Positions 9,554 through 18,143 of a DNA stretch of 64,000 nt are shown one piece after another. Location: the NCBI GenBank assembly GCA_016716505.1, contig JADJWF010000005.1, positions 207,079 to 271,078 on the forward strand. The letters run 5' to 3'. A program made the translations under genes and the position numbers. Numbering within the stretch: the stretch's first letter is position 1; the number at the start of each line of letters is the position of its first letter. The stretch comes from Verrucomicrobiota bacterium. GTDB lineage: Bacteria; Verrucomicrobiota; Verrucomicrobiia; Limisphaerales; J093. Under the pieces are notes generated by a model. It saw only the letters and a list, made by a program, of their open reading frames with translations. It ran no database searches and had not been told where the DNA came from.

Positions 9554-11161
9554 ATGCGGACGGTCTGGGCAAGCCTGGTCTGCTGGCTCATCGCGGGCGC
9601 GACGCTGGCGTCCACCAACGCTCCCCTGCCGGCGGGGTTTCTGCTGCGGCCGGGAACCACGCCGGGTGGCGAAATCTTCGACCAGCCGACCGTGCTCGAC
9701 TTTCATATTCAGCTCACCCGCCAGAACCTGGGCGCCCTGCGCCGCGAGCCCCGCGAATACACCGAGACCACGGTGGTGGTGAATGGGCAGACCTACACGA
9801 ACGTGGGCGTGAAGCTAAAAGGCGCGGCCGGCAGTTTCCGTAGCGTGGATGACCAGCCCGCGATGACACTGCACTTCAGCAAGTGGGTGAAGGGCCGGCG
9901 CGTCTTCGGCCTCCGCCGTCTGCACTTGAACAACTCCGTCCAGGACCCGAGTTATCTGAACGAGTACGTCGGCGGCACGCTGTTTCGCGATGCGGGCGTG
10001 CCCACGCCGCGATCGGCATGGGCCAAGGTGCGGCTGGCCGACCGTGATTTGGGACTGTACGTGCTCAAGGAAGCGTTCGAGGAGGAGTTTCTCCGGACGT
10101 TTTTCGGCAACGCGGACGGTAACCTGTACGACGGCGGGTTTGTTCGGGACATAGACCAGGAACTGGAACTCGAATCCGGCTTCGGCCCGAAGGACCGCGC
10201 CGACTTGCGCGCCCTGGCCGAGGCGGCTCGCGAAGAGGATGAGGCCAAACGCTGGGCGCGCCTCGGGGAACTGGTGGACGTGGACAAGTTTGCCACCTAC
10301 GCCGCCCTCTCCGTGATGCTCGTGGATTGGGACGGCTACCCGCTGAACCGGAACAACTATCGCATCTATTTCCGCCCCGACGACGGGCGGGCCGTGTTCC
10401 TGCCGCACGGCATGGACCAATTATTTCAGCGCTCGTATATGGAACTCGACACCGGCTGGACCGGGCTCGTCGCGTGGGGCCTGCTGGAAACCACCGCCGG
10501 CCGTCAGCTTTACGAGGAGCGATGCCGGCAGGTGTACACGAACATCTTCCGCTGGGAGCGCATGACCAATCTGATCGCCAGCGCGGTCGAGGTGTTGCGG
10601 CCCGTGCAGCCGGACATGGACCAGCGCGCGGACGAACTGGTTTACCGGATCCAGTCCCGGCTGCGTGTGTTGCGTCGCGATCCTTTGCTCAAGCCGGCGG
10701 TCGCGGTCACGACGCCGTCGCCCGCCGCCTCCCAACCGGCGGATGGCATCCGGCCCGAAGGCTGGTGGTCTCAGCCTGGCGGGGAGGCGAACTTGGAAGG
10801 GCCGGTGGAAAGCGACGGCCTGCGGGTGCTAAAGATTCTGGCCTACGGCCACACCACGGCGTCGTGGCGCAGCAAGGTTCGCCTCGCGCCCGGCCGGTAT
10901 TCCTTTGAGGGCCGCGCCCGCGCGATGGGGGTGCGCGCCGTTCGTGACGAGCGGGGAGAAGGCGCCGGGCTGCGCATTTCGGGTCGGCCCGGTAGCCGGG
11001 ATAATCAGCTCTCCGGGAACTCGTCGTGGGTGACCCTGAGCCAGACCTTCCACGTCACCGCGGAAGCCCCCGAGGTGACGCTGGTCTGTGAACTCCGCGC
11101 GGACACGGGCGAAGTTCACTTTGATCTCGATTCGCTCCGGGTGCGGCCGCTGCCGCCCTGA
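9554..11161 (+). CDS. CotH-type protein kinase domain protein, secreted
   Basis: A 535-residue predicted secreted protein with a signal peptide (about 1-20). The CotH kinase-like domain spans about residues 45-375, with LKGAAGSFRSVD, the KRVFGLRRLHLNN-like segment and the core VDWDGYPLNRNNYRIYF followed by HGMDQLF. The last two correspond to catalytic and metal-binding residues known from the atypical kinase CotH. A C-terminal beta-sandwich (about 395-535) resembles a carbohydrate-binding module. CotH proteins often cluster with VTC and DUF4956 genes; here that pair lies 14 kb away. It begins 8 nt after pheT, so the two probably share a transcript, most likely by chance. The substrate is unknown. 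Confidence 0.88.
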   Translation: MRTVWASLVCWLIAGATLASTNAPLPAGFLLRPGTTPGGEIFDQPTVLDFHIQLTRQNLGALRREPREYTETTVVVNGQTYTNVGVKLKGAAGSFRSVDDQPAMTLHFSKWVKGRRVFGLRRLHLNNSVQDPSYLNEYVGGTLFRDAGVPTPRSAWAKVRLADRDLGLYVLKEAFEEEFLRTFFGNADGNLYDGGFVRDIDQELELESGFGPKDRADLRALAEAAREEDEAKRWARLGELVDVDKFATYAALSVMLVDWDGYPLNRNNYRIYFRPDDGRAVFLPHGMDQLFQRSYMELDTGWTGLVAWGLLETTAGRQLYEERCRQVYTNIFRWERMTNLIASAVEVLRPVQPDMDQRADELVYRIQSRLRVLRRDPLLKPAVAVTTPSPAASQPADGIRPEGWWSQPGGEANLEGPVESDGLRVLKILAYGHTTASWRSKVRLAPGRYSFEGRARAMGVRAVRDERGEGAGLRISGRPGSRDNQLSGNSSWVTLSQTFHVTAEAPEVTLVCELRADTGEVHFDLDSLRVRPLPP

Positions 11162-11209
11162 CCACCCGGCAATCTGGCCACGCCTTTCGCCAGGCTCGCC
11201 GTTTCTTCG

Positions 11210-11725
11210 ATGATGCTGCCGTACAAGATTTCAACGCTCCTCTACTGCTTCAATCACCTCGACGAGGTGCTGCTGCTGGAGCGCGCCCAGGAGCCGAATC
11301 TCGGCCTCTGGAGTCCGCCGGGCGGCAAACTCCAAACCGAGACCGGCGAATCGCCCTTCGCCTGTGCCTGCCGCGAGGCGGAGGAAGAGTTGGAACAGTG
11401 CATCCATCCTTCGGACCTGCATCTCACCGGTTTGGTCAGCGAGCATGGCTATCAGGGCCAGGCGCACTGGCTGATGTTCTTGTTCGAATTGAAGCCCCGC
11501 CTGGCAGCACCGCCTCCACCCATCCGTGAAGGTCGCTTTGCGTTTTTCTCCCGCGAGGAACTCGCCCGTTTGAACGTGCCCGCCACCGACCGCGAGATGA
11601 TCTGGCCTCTCTTCTGGCGGCATCGGGGTGGATTCTTCGCCGCGCATTGTCGGACCGATCCGGACGGCACCAACCACTGGTCCATCGAGGAATCGTGCCC
11701 GGCCACTCCCCGCGCCCGCGCATGA
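11210..11725 (+). CDS. Nudix hydrolase
   Basis: A 171-residue Nudix protein that would hydrolyse a nucleoside diphosphate linked to another group; 8-oxo-dGTP-like substrates are usual for this MutT-type layout. The Nudix box is visible around residues 35-62: GGKL followed by REAEEELE, with the metal-binding glutamates intact and a short insertion before the helix. The start (MMLPYKISTLLYCF) is an ATG at 11210. The last codon and stop overlap the tadA start in an ATGA arrangement (11722-11725), so translation of the two is coupled. A link between nucleotide clean-up and tRNA editing is not implied. Confidence 0.88.
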   Translation: MMLPYKISTLLYCFNHLDEVLLLERAQEPNLGLWSPPGGKLQTETGESPFACACREAEEELEQCIHPSDLHLTGLVSEHGYQGQAHWLMFLFELKPRLAAPPPPIREGRFAFFSREELARLNVPATDREMIWPLFWRHRGGFFAAHCRTDPDGTNHWSIEESCPATPRARA

Positions 11726-12258
11726 GTAACGACGTCATTGATCTGCGCAGCGACGACTACTTCATGGGCGAGGCGTTGCGCCAGGCGCAGCGTGCCTATG
11801 CCGCGGGGGAAGTCCCCGTGGGCGCGGTCATTGTGCGGGCCGATCGCATCATCGCCCGGGCTTGGAACCAGGTGGAACTGCTCAAGGACGCGACCGCCCA
11901 TGCTGAAATGCTCGCGCTGACGCAGGCGCAGGCGGCCGTCGGCGACTGGCGGCTGACGGACTGCACGCTCTACGTGACGAAGGAGCCGTGTCCCATGTGC
12001 GCCGGAGCCATCGTCCACGCGCGTCTGCAACGAGTGGTGTTTGGCGCGCCCGATCCCAAGGCGGGGGCGGCAGGCGGTGTCCTGAACCTGCTCCAGTTCC
12101 CGACCTTCAACCACCGGTGCGCCATCACGCCCGGCGTGCGCCTTGAAGAGTGCCGCGCCCTGTTGCGCGATTTCTTTCTCGAACAGCGGGCGGCCAACCG
12201 GCAGGCGCGGGAGGCCTCGGCTTCCGTGGAAATGCCCCCGCCGGAAGCGGCGCCGTAG
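11722..12258 (+). CDS. tadA: tRNA adenosine(34) deaminase
   Basis: A 178-residue zinc-dependent deaminase that converts A34 to inosine in the tRNA-Arg(ACG) wobble position. The catalytic HAE lies in TAHAEMLAL and the second zinc motif is PCPMCAGAIVHARL; the family motif DPKAGAAGG follows. The ATG at 11722 is chosen over upstream in-frame codons because the protein begins with the standard helix (DDYFMGEALRQAQRAY) and because the ATGA overlap with the Nudix gene gives translational coupling. Length is normal for TadA plus a short charged tail. Confidence 0.95.
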   Translation: MSNDVIDLRSDDYFMGEALRQAQRAYAAGEVPVGAVIVRADRIIARAWNQVELLKDATAHAEMLALTQAQAAVGDWRLTDCTLYVTKEPCPMCAGAIVHARLQRVVFGAPDPKAGAAGGVLNLLQFPTFNHRCAITPGVRLEECRALLRDFFLEQRAANRQAREASASVEMPPPEAAP

Positions 12259-12404
12259 TTCCGGTCATTCCGGGACCAAGTGTGGAGCGTTCCCATCTGC
12301 GCAGTAGCGCCGTCCGTGCCGACGGCGGCAAATGGTTGGCCAGCGGGACGCCGCCGCAACCTGCCGGCGAGGAACGCCGGCGCTGCATCATTTCTGGAAA
12401 CGCT

Positions 12405-13499
12405 CTATTCCCAACGCAGTTCGATCGCGCCGGGGACGAGGTCAATGCTGATAATCGTCACCGCGCGGCAATGGCGCAGACGGAAGTACTGGTTGGCGGA
12501 GGGCAGCGGGACGATCAGGAGTCGCTCCGCGCCATCGGCGACCACGGGGGCCAGCTCAATAAACGGGCCTTCGGGCAAGGCTGCCGCCTCGACCACGGGC
12601 GGGGTCTCGCGCGCTGATTCCGCGGCAATCACGCTGCGAATCCACGCCAGCCGCGCCGACACGCGTGTCGCGTAGAACGCCGCCGGCACCGGCACGTCGT
12701 CGTCGGGTACGAGGGTCCACCGGGAGTTGGCGCCAAACTCCAGTAACCGCCGCTTGTCGAACAGCGCGGCGGAAAACGCCTCGCTGGAGCCGACCTGGCG
12801 GAACGGACCGTCCACCGCGAAATTGACGCCCGCCAGCTTCCACTGGCCGCCCTCGCGGAGAAAGAGTCCGCTGCCCGAATCCCCACCGGCCAGCATCGCT
12901 TCATTCGGTCCGGCGCCTTGATCGAAGAGCGCTTTCAATTGTTCCCCTCCTCGTGAGCCGGTTTCCACGCCGGCAATCGTGTTCTCGCCCCAGCGCAGCC
13001 GGCCGTCGTTGGCGCCCCAGCGCCAGCCGCGCAACCCTGGATTGACGCCGCCGGCAACGGTCACAGCCTCACCGCGCCGCAGGCCGTGGCCGAACACGAC
13101 GCACGCCGCCCCAACCTCCGTGCTGCCCTCGTAGAGCGGAGCGCTCAGGGGGAATTCGCCGCAGACCTTCCAGATCATCAAATCACTCTGGGGATCGGCG
13201 AAGCTGGCCAGCGTCGGATACGGCCGGCCGTCAAAGACAAACACGTCCCCGACCGCTCCACCGACGTGTTGGGCGGTCAGGAAGAGATTGGGCGCGATCA
13301 CAGTGCCGCCGAAGCCGCGCCAGTTCCCCTGCCACTGCCAGCCCGAATCGCGAAGGTCACCCGTCGGCGGAGTGGTGTTGAAATCGGGGTCGTCGGTCGA
13401 AAGGAAAACAACACTCTTGGCCGGCAGAGCAATGGTCAGCAACGCGGCGACGGCACTGATCCAGAATCTCCCGCTCGACTGTCCTTGTCTGGGCAACAT
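12405..13499 (-). CDS. Trypsin-like serine protease, secreted
   Basis: A 364-residue predicted secreted S1-type protease. A hydrophobic signal (about residues 10-30) is followed by a chymotrypsin-fold domain with a visible triad: His in FLTAQHVGG, Asp in PQSDLMIWKV and Ser in AGGDSGSGLFL. The C-terminal 70 residues are a separate beta-rich module ending in the NQYFRLR type of motif common at the C-termini of secreted Verrucomicrobiota proteins. The frame is open far upstream through purM, but the ATG at 13499 gives the signal peptide. It lies 119 nt downstream of purM on the same strand and may be independently transcribed. The substrate is unknown. Confidence 0.82.
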   Translation of the reverse strand: MLPRQGQSSGRFWISAVAALLTIALPAKSVVFLSTDDPDFNTTPPTGDLRDSGWQWQGNWRGFGGTVIAPNLFLTAQHVGGAVGDVFVFDGRPYPTLASFADPQSDLMIWKVCGEFPLSAPLYEGSTEVGAACVVFGHGLRRGEAVTVAGGVNPGLRGWRWGANDGRLRWGENTIAGVETGSRGGEQLKALFDQGAGPNEAMLAGGDSGSGLFLREGGQWKLAGVNFAVDGPFRQVGSSEAFSAALFDKRRLLEFGANSRWTLVPDDDVPVPAAFYATRVSARLAWIRSVIAAESARETPPVVEAAALPEGPFIELAPVVADGAERLLIVPLPSANQYFRLRHCRAVTIISIDLVPGAIELRWE

Positions 13500-13618
13500 C
13501 CGCACCGGGCAACGATGCCCCACTGCGGACGACCGGCAAACCCCGGCGACGTCAGGCAGCTTGAAAGGAGGGCTTCGGCGCCGGCGCAGCGGGGCGAGCT
13601 GGTGACCGGCCACCCGCG

Positions 13619-14677
13619 TCACGCCACCCGCGTCCGGCCGTCGCCCTTCACGACCTCGCCGATGATCCAAGCCCGATGGTCTTGAGCTTCGATGAACCGC
13701 AGGATCGCGTCCGCTTTGGACTCGGCCACGATGGCCACCATGCCGATGCCCATGTTGAAGACCTGGTACAGCTCGTCTTCGGGCACGCCGCCCTTCTCGG
13801 CGAGGATGCGAAAGATGGCGGGCATCTCCCAGGAACCCCGGCGGATTACCGCATCGCAGTTGGGCGGGAGCACGCGCGGGAGGTTGTCCACGAAGCCGCC
13901 GCCCGTGATGTGGGCGAAGGCGCAGATCGGCCCGGCCAGGTTGCCGGCGCGGTTGAACCGCTTCAGCAGCATTTGAATCAGCGGCCCGTAGCTGCGATGC
14001 ACCCGCAGCAGTTCTTCGCCGAGCGTCCCGGCCAAACCCGTCACGCGGCTGTTGGGCTTGAGCTTGAGTTGTTCGAAAAAGATTCGACGGGCCAGCGAGT
14101 AGCCGTTCGTGTGGAGGCCATTGGAGCCGATGCCAATCACGGCGTCCCCGATGCGGACGGTGTCGCGGCCGTTCAGAATGCGGGACTGCTCGACGACGCC
14201 GACGATGGTCCCGGAAACGTCGTATTCGCCGGGCTGGTAGAAATCGGGCATCTGGGCGGTCTCGCCGCCGATCAGCGCGCAGCGGTTTTCGGCACACGCC
14301 TTGGCGAAGCCGCGAATGATGTCGGTGAACACCCGGGGCTCCAGCTTGCCGGTGCCGATGTAGTCGAGGAAGAACAGCGGTTCGGCGCCCAGCACGGCGA
14401 TGTCGTTGACGCAATGATTGACGAGGTCCTGGCCGATTGTGTCGTGCCGGTCCATCGCGAAGGCGATCTTCAGCTTGGTGCCCACTCCGTCCACGCTGGA
14501 GACCAGCACCGGGTGGCGGTACCGCTTGCGGTCCAGCGCGAACAAGCCGCCAAAACCGCCCACCTGGCTCAGAACCTCGGCCCGATGGGTCGAGGCGAGC
14601 AATTGCGGCAGCGTGCTCTTGACGCGATTGCCGAGGTCAATGTCCACACCGGCGGCGGCGTATGCTTTGGGTTTCAT
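13619..14677 (-). CDS. purM: Phosphoribosylformylglycinamidine cyclo-ligase (AIR synthetase)
   Basis: A 352-residue PurM that closes the imidazole ring of FGAM to give AIR in de novo purine synthesis, using ATP. Recognisable segments are AAAGVDIDLGNRVK near the start, VSSVDGVGTKLKIAF, the metal and ATP site (NHCVNDIAVLGAEPLFFLDY), GGETAQMPDFY, GLHTNGYSLAR and AHITGGGFVDNLPR. Length matches the family. The ATG at 14677 is chosen because the protein starts directly with the conserved YAAAGVDI region; upstream codons lie in the divergent promoter region shared with the desaturase gene. Confidence 0.97.
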   Translation of the reverse strand: MKPKAYAAAGVDIDLGNRVKSTLPQLLASTHRAEVLSQVGGFGGLFALDRKRYRHPVLVSSVDGVGTKLKIAFAMDRHDTIGQDLVNHCVNDIAVLGAEPLFFLDYIGTGKLEPRVFTDIIRGFAKACAENRCALIGGETAQMPDFYQPGEYDVSGTIVGVVEQSRILNGRDTVRIGDAVIGIGSNGLHTNGYSLARRIFFEQLKLKPNSRVTGLAGTLGEELLRVHRSYGPLIQMLLKRFNRAGNLAGPICAFAHITGGGFVDNLPRVLPPNCDAVIRRGSWEMPAIFRILAEKGGVPEDELYQVFNMGIGMVAIVAESKADAILRFIEAQDHRAWIIGEVVKGDGRTRVA

Positions 14678-14880
14678 GCGTGTCCCGAGGAAATAGTATT
14701 CGAGCCAGGCTCGCGGGTGTCGAGCGCAATGGCCCGGGTATCGGCGCGCCATCGGCCTGAGACATCTGTTTCCAACGCACCACCGTTGCGCTAGGCTCAC
14801 GGTCGGGTCGTTTCTGCAGAAACCTGCGGCCGGGGCACCGGGCGGGCCCCGACTGACGGCCACACAACCATTCGCATTCT

Positions 14881-16392
14881 ATGAACCAGCATACGGGAGG
14901 AAAATCGGTCGCGGTGATCGGTGCGGGCTTGGGCAGCCTCTCCGCCGCCATTTCGCTCGCCGCCGCCGGATTCAAGGTCTCGGTCTTCGAGAAGAACGAG
15001 CGCGTCGGCGGCAAGCTGAACGTCCTCAAGAAGGGCGGGTTCACCTTCGATCTCGGCCCTTCCATCCTCACGCTGCCGCAGTTTTTCCAGAGTCTTTTCG
15101 CGCGCGCGGGCAGGCGCTTCGAGGATTACGTCCCCACGGTCACCGTGACACCCCACTGGCGGAACTTTTTCGAGGACGGGACGGTGCTGGACCTGCACAT
15201 GGACCCCGAGGCCATGCACGCCGAATTGCGAAAGCTCAAGAGCTACACGCCGGCGCTATGGGATCGGTTCCAGGACTTCCTCCGCTATTCCCGTCAGCAA
15301 TACGACATTCTCGACCAGGGCTACCTCCGCGAGGGGCTGGATACGCTCTGGGATTTTCTGCGCCACTACGGGGTCTTCCGCATCGGCCGGCAGATTGATT
15401 TTCGCCGCACCATGGCCGAAAGCATCCGCAGCTTCTTCGACGATCCCTACCTTCGGGCAACGTTCGAGTACTTCATCAAATATGTGGGATCGTCGGCCTA
15501 CGCCGCCCCGGGCTACATGAATCTGATGCCCAACATCCAGTTTCAGTACGACCTCTGGTACGTGCCCGGCGGCATGTACGGCATCGCCCAAGGGCTCGAG
15601 AAGCTGGCGGGTGAACTGGGGATCGCCATCCACACCCGGAGCGAGGTGGCGGCGATCCTCCACGCGGATCGGACGGTCACCGGCCTGCGGCTCAAGGACG
15701 GTCAGACGGTTACATCGGATTATGTGGTCTCGAACATGGAGGTGATTCCCGCCTACGAGAAACTCCTTGGCGAAGGGCCCGCTTACTTACGCAAACTGGA
15801 AAAGTTCGAGCCGGCGTGTTCCGGACTGGTCCTTCACTTGGGCACTGACCGGATTTACCCGCAACTCGCCCACCACAACTTCTTTTACTCCCGGGACCAG
15901 GAGAAGCACTTCGCGACCGTGTTTCGCGACAAACAACTGCCTCCCGACCCGACGATCTATCTGGTGGCCGTCACGCGCTCGGATCCGAGCCAGGCCCCGG
16001 CCGGGTGCGACAACATCAAGGTGCTCCCGCACATCCCTTACCTGAACGACCAGCACCCCTACACCCGGGAGGACTATCTCGCGTTTAAGGACCGCGTGGT
16101 CGAAAAGCTGGAGCGGATGGGGCTGACCGACCTCCGCAAGCACACCATTGTCGAGGATGTCTGGACCCCGTACGACATCCAGGAGCGCTACTACTCGAAC
16201 CGGGGTTCGATCTACGGCGTGGTCAGCGACTGGAGCAAGAACTACGGCTTCAAGGCGCCCAAACGGAGCCGCCGCTACCAGAACCTGTATTTCACCGGCG
16301 GCAGCGTGAATCCCGGCGGTGGCATGCCGATGGTGATTCTTTGCGGCCAGAAGGTGGCCGACGAAATCATCGCCCGGGCCGGGCGGGGCTGA
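14881..16392 (+). CDS. Carotenoid/phytoene desaturase family FAD protein (CrtI/CrtN-like)
   Basis: A 503-residue FAD oxidoreductase of the CrtI/CrtN family, which introduces conjugated double bonds into carotenoid precursors such as phytoene or diapophytoene. The N-terminus has the dinucleotide-binding fold VIGAGLGSLSAAISLAAAG followed by FEKNERVGGKLN. The C-terminus has the family signature GGSVNPGGGMPMVILCGQ. No phytoene synthase or other crt gene lies in the window, so the exact substrate, and whether it is a desaturase, isomerase or aldehyde-forming relative, cannot be told. A possible promoter (TTTCCA 14769, TAGGCT 14792) leaves a leader of about 80 nt. It is divergent from purM. Confidence 0.88.
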   Translation: MNQHTGGKSVAVIGAGLGSLSAAISLAAAGFKVSVFEKNERVGGKLNVLKKGGFTFDLGPSILTLPQFFQSLFARAGRRFEDYVPTVTVTPHWRNFFEDGTVLDLHMDPEAMHAELRKLKSYTPALWDRFQDFLRYSRQQYDILDQGYLREGLDTLWDFLRHYGVFRIGRQIDFRRTMAESIRSFFDDPYLRATFEYFIKYVGSSAYAAPGYMNLMPNIQFQYDLWYVPGGMYGIAQGLEKLAGELGIAIHTRSEVAAILHADRTVTGLRLKDGQTVTSDYVVSNMEVIPAYEKLLGEGPAYLRKLEKFEPACSGLVLHLGTDRIYPQLAHHNFFYSRDQEKHFATVFRDKQLPPDPTIYLVAVTRSDPSQAPAGCDNIKVLPHIPYLNDQHPYTREDYLAFKDRVVEKLERMGLTDLRKHTIVEDVWTPYDIQERYYSNRGSIYGVVSDWSKNYGFKAPKRSRRYQNLYFTGGSVNPGGGMPMVILCGQKVADEIIARAGRG

Positions 16393-16487
16393 AGGAGCCG
16401 GGATTGCAGCACCGCCTGCCTCCAAACCGGCGCTTCGGGCGTCCACGAGGCGGCCCGTCCGCCCCGGAAGTCGGCGTTGCAAGCAGC

Positions 16488-16505
16488 GCCGGTCTCCCGA
16501 CCGGC
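16488..16505. repeat. REP-like intergenic palindrome between convergent genes
   Basis: Perfect 7-bp palindrome GCCGGTC-TCCC-GACCGGC in the 295-base spacer between two convergent genes. The rest of this spacer (16393-16687) shows no gene. The position suggests a bidirectional 3'-end hairpin or a REP-type element; no second exact copy was spotted in the window. Confidence 0.4.
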
Positions 16506-16687
16506 ACTCCCGAGAGTTTGCCACCAAGCAACGCGTCAACTCAACGGGCTGGTGGCACGCCGGCTCATTGGTCGGGCATCTGTTTCTCCACGCAACCGGC
16601 ACCCCCTGCCGTGCAGCGCGCCCGTCGGTTCGGCGCCAACTTTGAGCCGTCTCTCCACGCCGGCTGACGGCCGCCGCGAGCCGGGCC

Positions 16688-17743
16688 TCACGGCCGCGCC
16701 GCCGGCATCTCCCGCAGCACCAGTTTTGCCGGGTCAAGGACCACGTGTTTGATCCGCTGGCGTTTCCACGTGTAGGTGATGTGGACCAGGCCGTCAGCGG
16801 TTTCAATGACAGCAGGGTAGGAGAATTCGCTGCCGGGTTCGTTCTCCAGGACAGGCCCCATGAGCCACTTCTTTCCGTCCTCGGAGACAGCCACGTTCAA
16901 CACGCTCCGGCTGTCGCGGGAGTGATTGTACACCAGGAGCGACCGGCCATCGCGCAGCTTCACCGCGTCCACGGAACTGTTGGGATTGGGCAGCCGCGTG
17001 CGGGTCATCGGCATCCAGGTCAGCCCCGCGTTGGTGCTCCAGAGTTCAGTGATCCAGCCCTGCTTGCTCCGGCAGAGCATCTGAATGTCGCGATCACTGT
17101 GGACGAGTATGGTGGGCTGAATGGCGGCGAAGGTCTCAGCGTTGTTCAAGGTCGGGCTGCGTTCCCAGACGCCGAACGGATTCTTCGTCCATTCAAGGTG
17201 AACCCGCCACCCCTTGTTCTCGGTGCTGGCGCCGCACACCAGCTTGCCGTCGGGAAACTCGATCGGCTTGTTGCGCACCGGTCCGACATAGCCGCGCGGC
17301 AGGCGCTTGACCTTGGACCACGTGCGGCCGTCGTCCTCCGAGAGCCGCACCATGCCCCACCAAGACTCCGGGCTGGGGCCCACCTTGTAGAAGAGCAGCA
17401 GGTCACCGTTGATCCGCCGGAACAACACCGGGTTCCAGCACGGAAAACGCCGCCGCTGCTTGACGTCCACGCCATTGGCCACCTCCTCCGGCACGGACCA
17501 GCCGCTGCCGTCGTTGCGCGAAAGCCAGATGCTGACATCGGTCGCGCGCTCGCGCGTGCCGCCGAACCAGGCCGCGAGCAGACCTTCGGGCGTCTCGACG
17601 ATCGTCGAGGCATGGCTGCTCGGAAACGGCGGGTTCTCGACGATGAATTCGGACTTCACGATGGCGGGGTCGGCCGCACGGGCGCACAGCAGGGCCACCA
17701 ACGCGACGGTGCCAGCGAGGACGCCAGAGAATGAGCGTTTCAT
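16688..17743 (-). CDS. Sialidase-like (BNR repeat) exported protein
   Basis: A 351-residue six-bladed propeller protein of the sialidase/exo-alpha-sialidase superfamily, exported by a signal peptide (residues 1-23, ending ARA-AD). Asp-box (BNR) motifs are visible as SEDDGRTW, STNAGLTW and SEDGKKW. The Arg-containing segments expected for the active site (for example WFGGTRER and GPVRNKPIEF) are present. In this phylum such genes often act on non-sialic acid glycans, so the substrate is open. The ATG at 17743 gives the signal peptide; the longer frame to 17803 does not. It is monocistronic and convergent with the desaturase gene. Confidence 0.85.
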   Translation of the reverse strand: MKRSFSGVLAGTVALVALLCARAADPAIVKSEFIVENPPFPSSHASTIVETPEGLLAAWFGGTRERATDVSIWLSRNDGSGWSVPEEVANGVDVKQRRRFPCWNPVLFRRINGDLLLFYKVGPSPESWWGMVRLSEDDGRTWSKVKRLPRGYVGPVRNKPIEFPDGKLVCGASTENKGWRVHLEWTKNPFGVWERSPTLNNAETFAAIQPTILVHSDRDIQMLCRSKQGWITELWSTNAGLTWMPMTRTRLPNPNSSVDAVKLRDGRSLLVYNHSRDSRSVLNVAVSEDGKKWLMGPVLENEPGSEFSYPAVIETADGLVHITYTWKRQRIKHVVLDPAKLVLREMPAARP

Positions 17744-18143
17744 AGTTCGAGAGCGGTATTGCCCGGATGGGGCCAAGAGGTTGTAGCCCTGCGCAAGCGG
17801 CATTTCAAGCGAAGGCTCCGCGCCGTATCGTCGCCGGCGGTTGCTTCGGGGGAGGAATTGAGACGCGTGAATCCCGGCGGCATCGGCGGTCAGCCGGCGG
17901 GCAGAGGCCCGCGTTTGTCAGTGGGTTGGGCGGGAAGGACTCGAGGTTCCGCCTTGGCGGTCAAGCAGGGATGATGCGTTCTCGGTGACGGTCTGATACC
18001 CCGTCGCCGTGGGTGGCACCGCCGCAGCCACCAGAGGCTTCCACTCTGCCCCAGACCGCAAAAACTCCGTTACGACCGGGCCCCGCACAGTGCCCTCCGC
18101 CGACTAGACACCCGTTCGCACGGCGCGCAAAGTCAGCGGCGGC
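17744..18143. other. Intergenic region between divergent sialidase and fkp genes
   Basis: 400 bases with no convincing gene. It should contain the promoters of both genes. The minus-strand frame at 17961-18308 overlaps fkp and has no recognisable domain. No tRNA or riboswitch signature was seen. Confidence 0.5.
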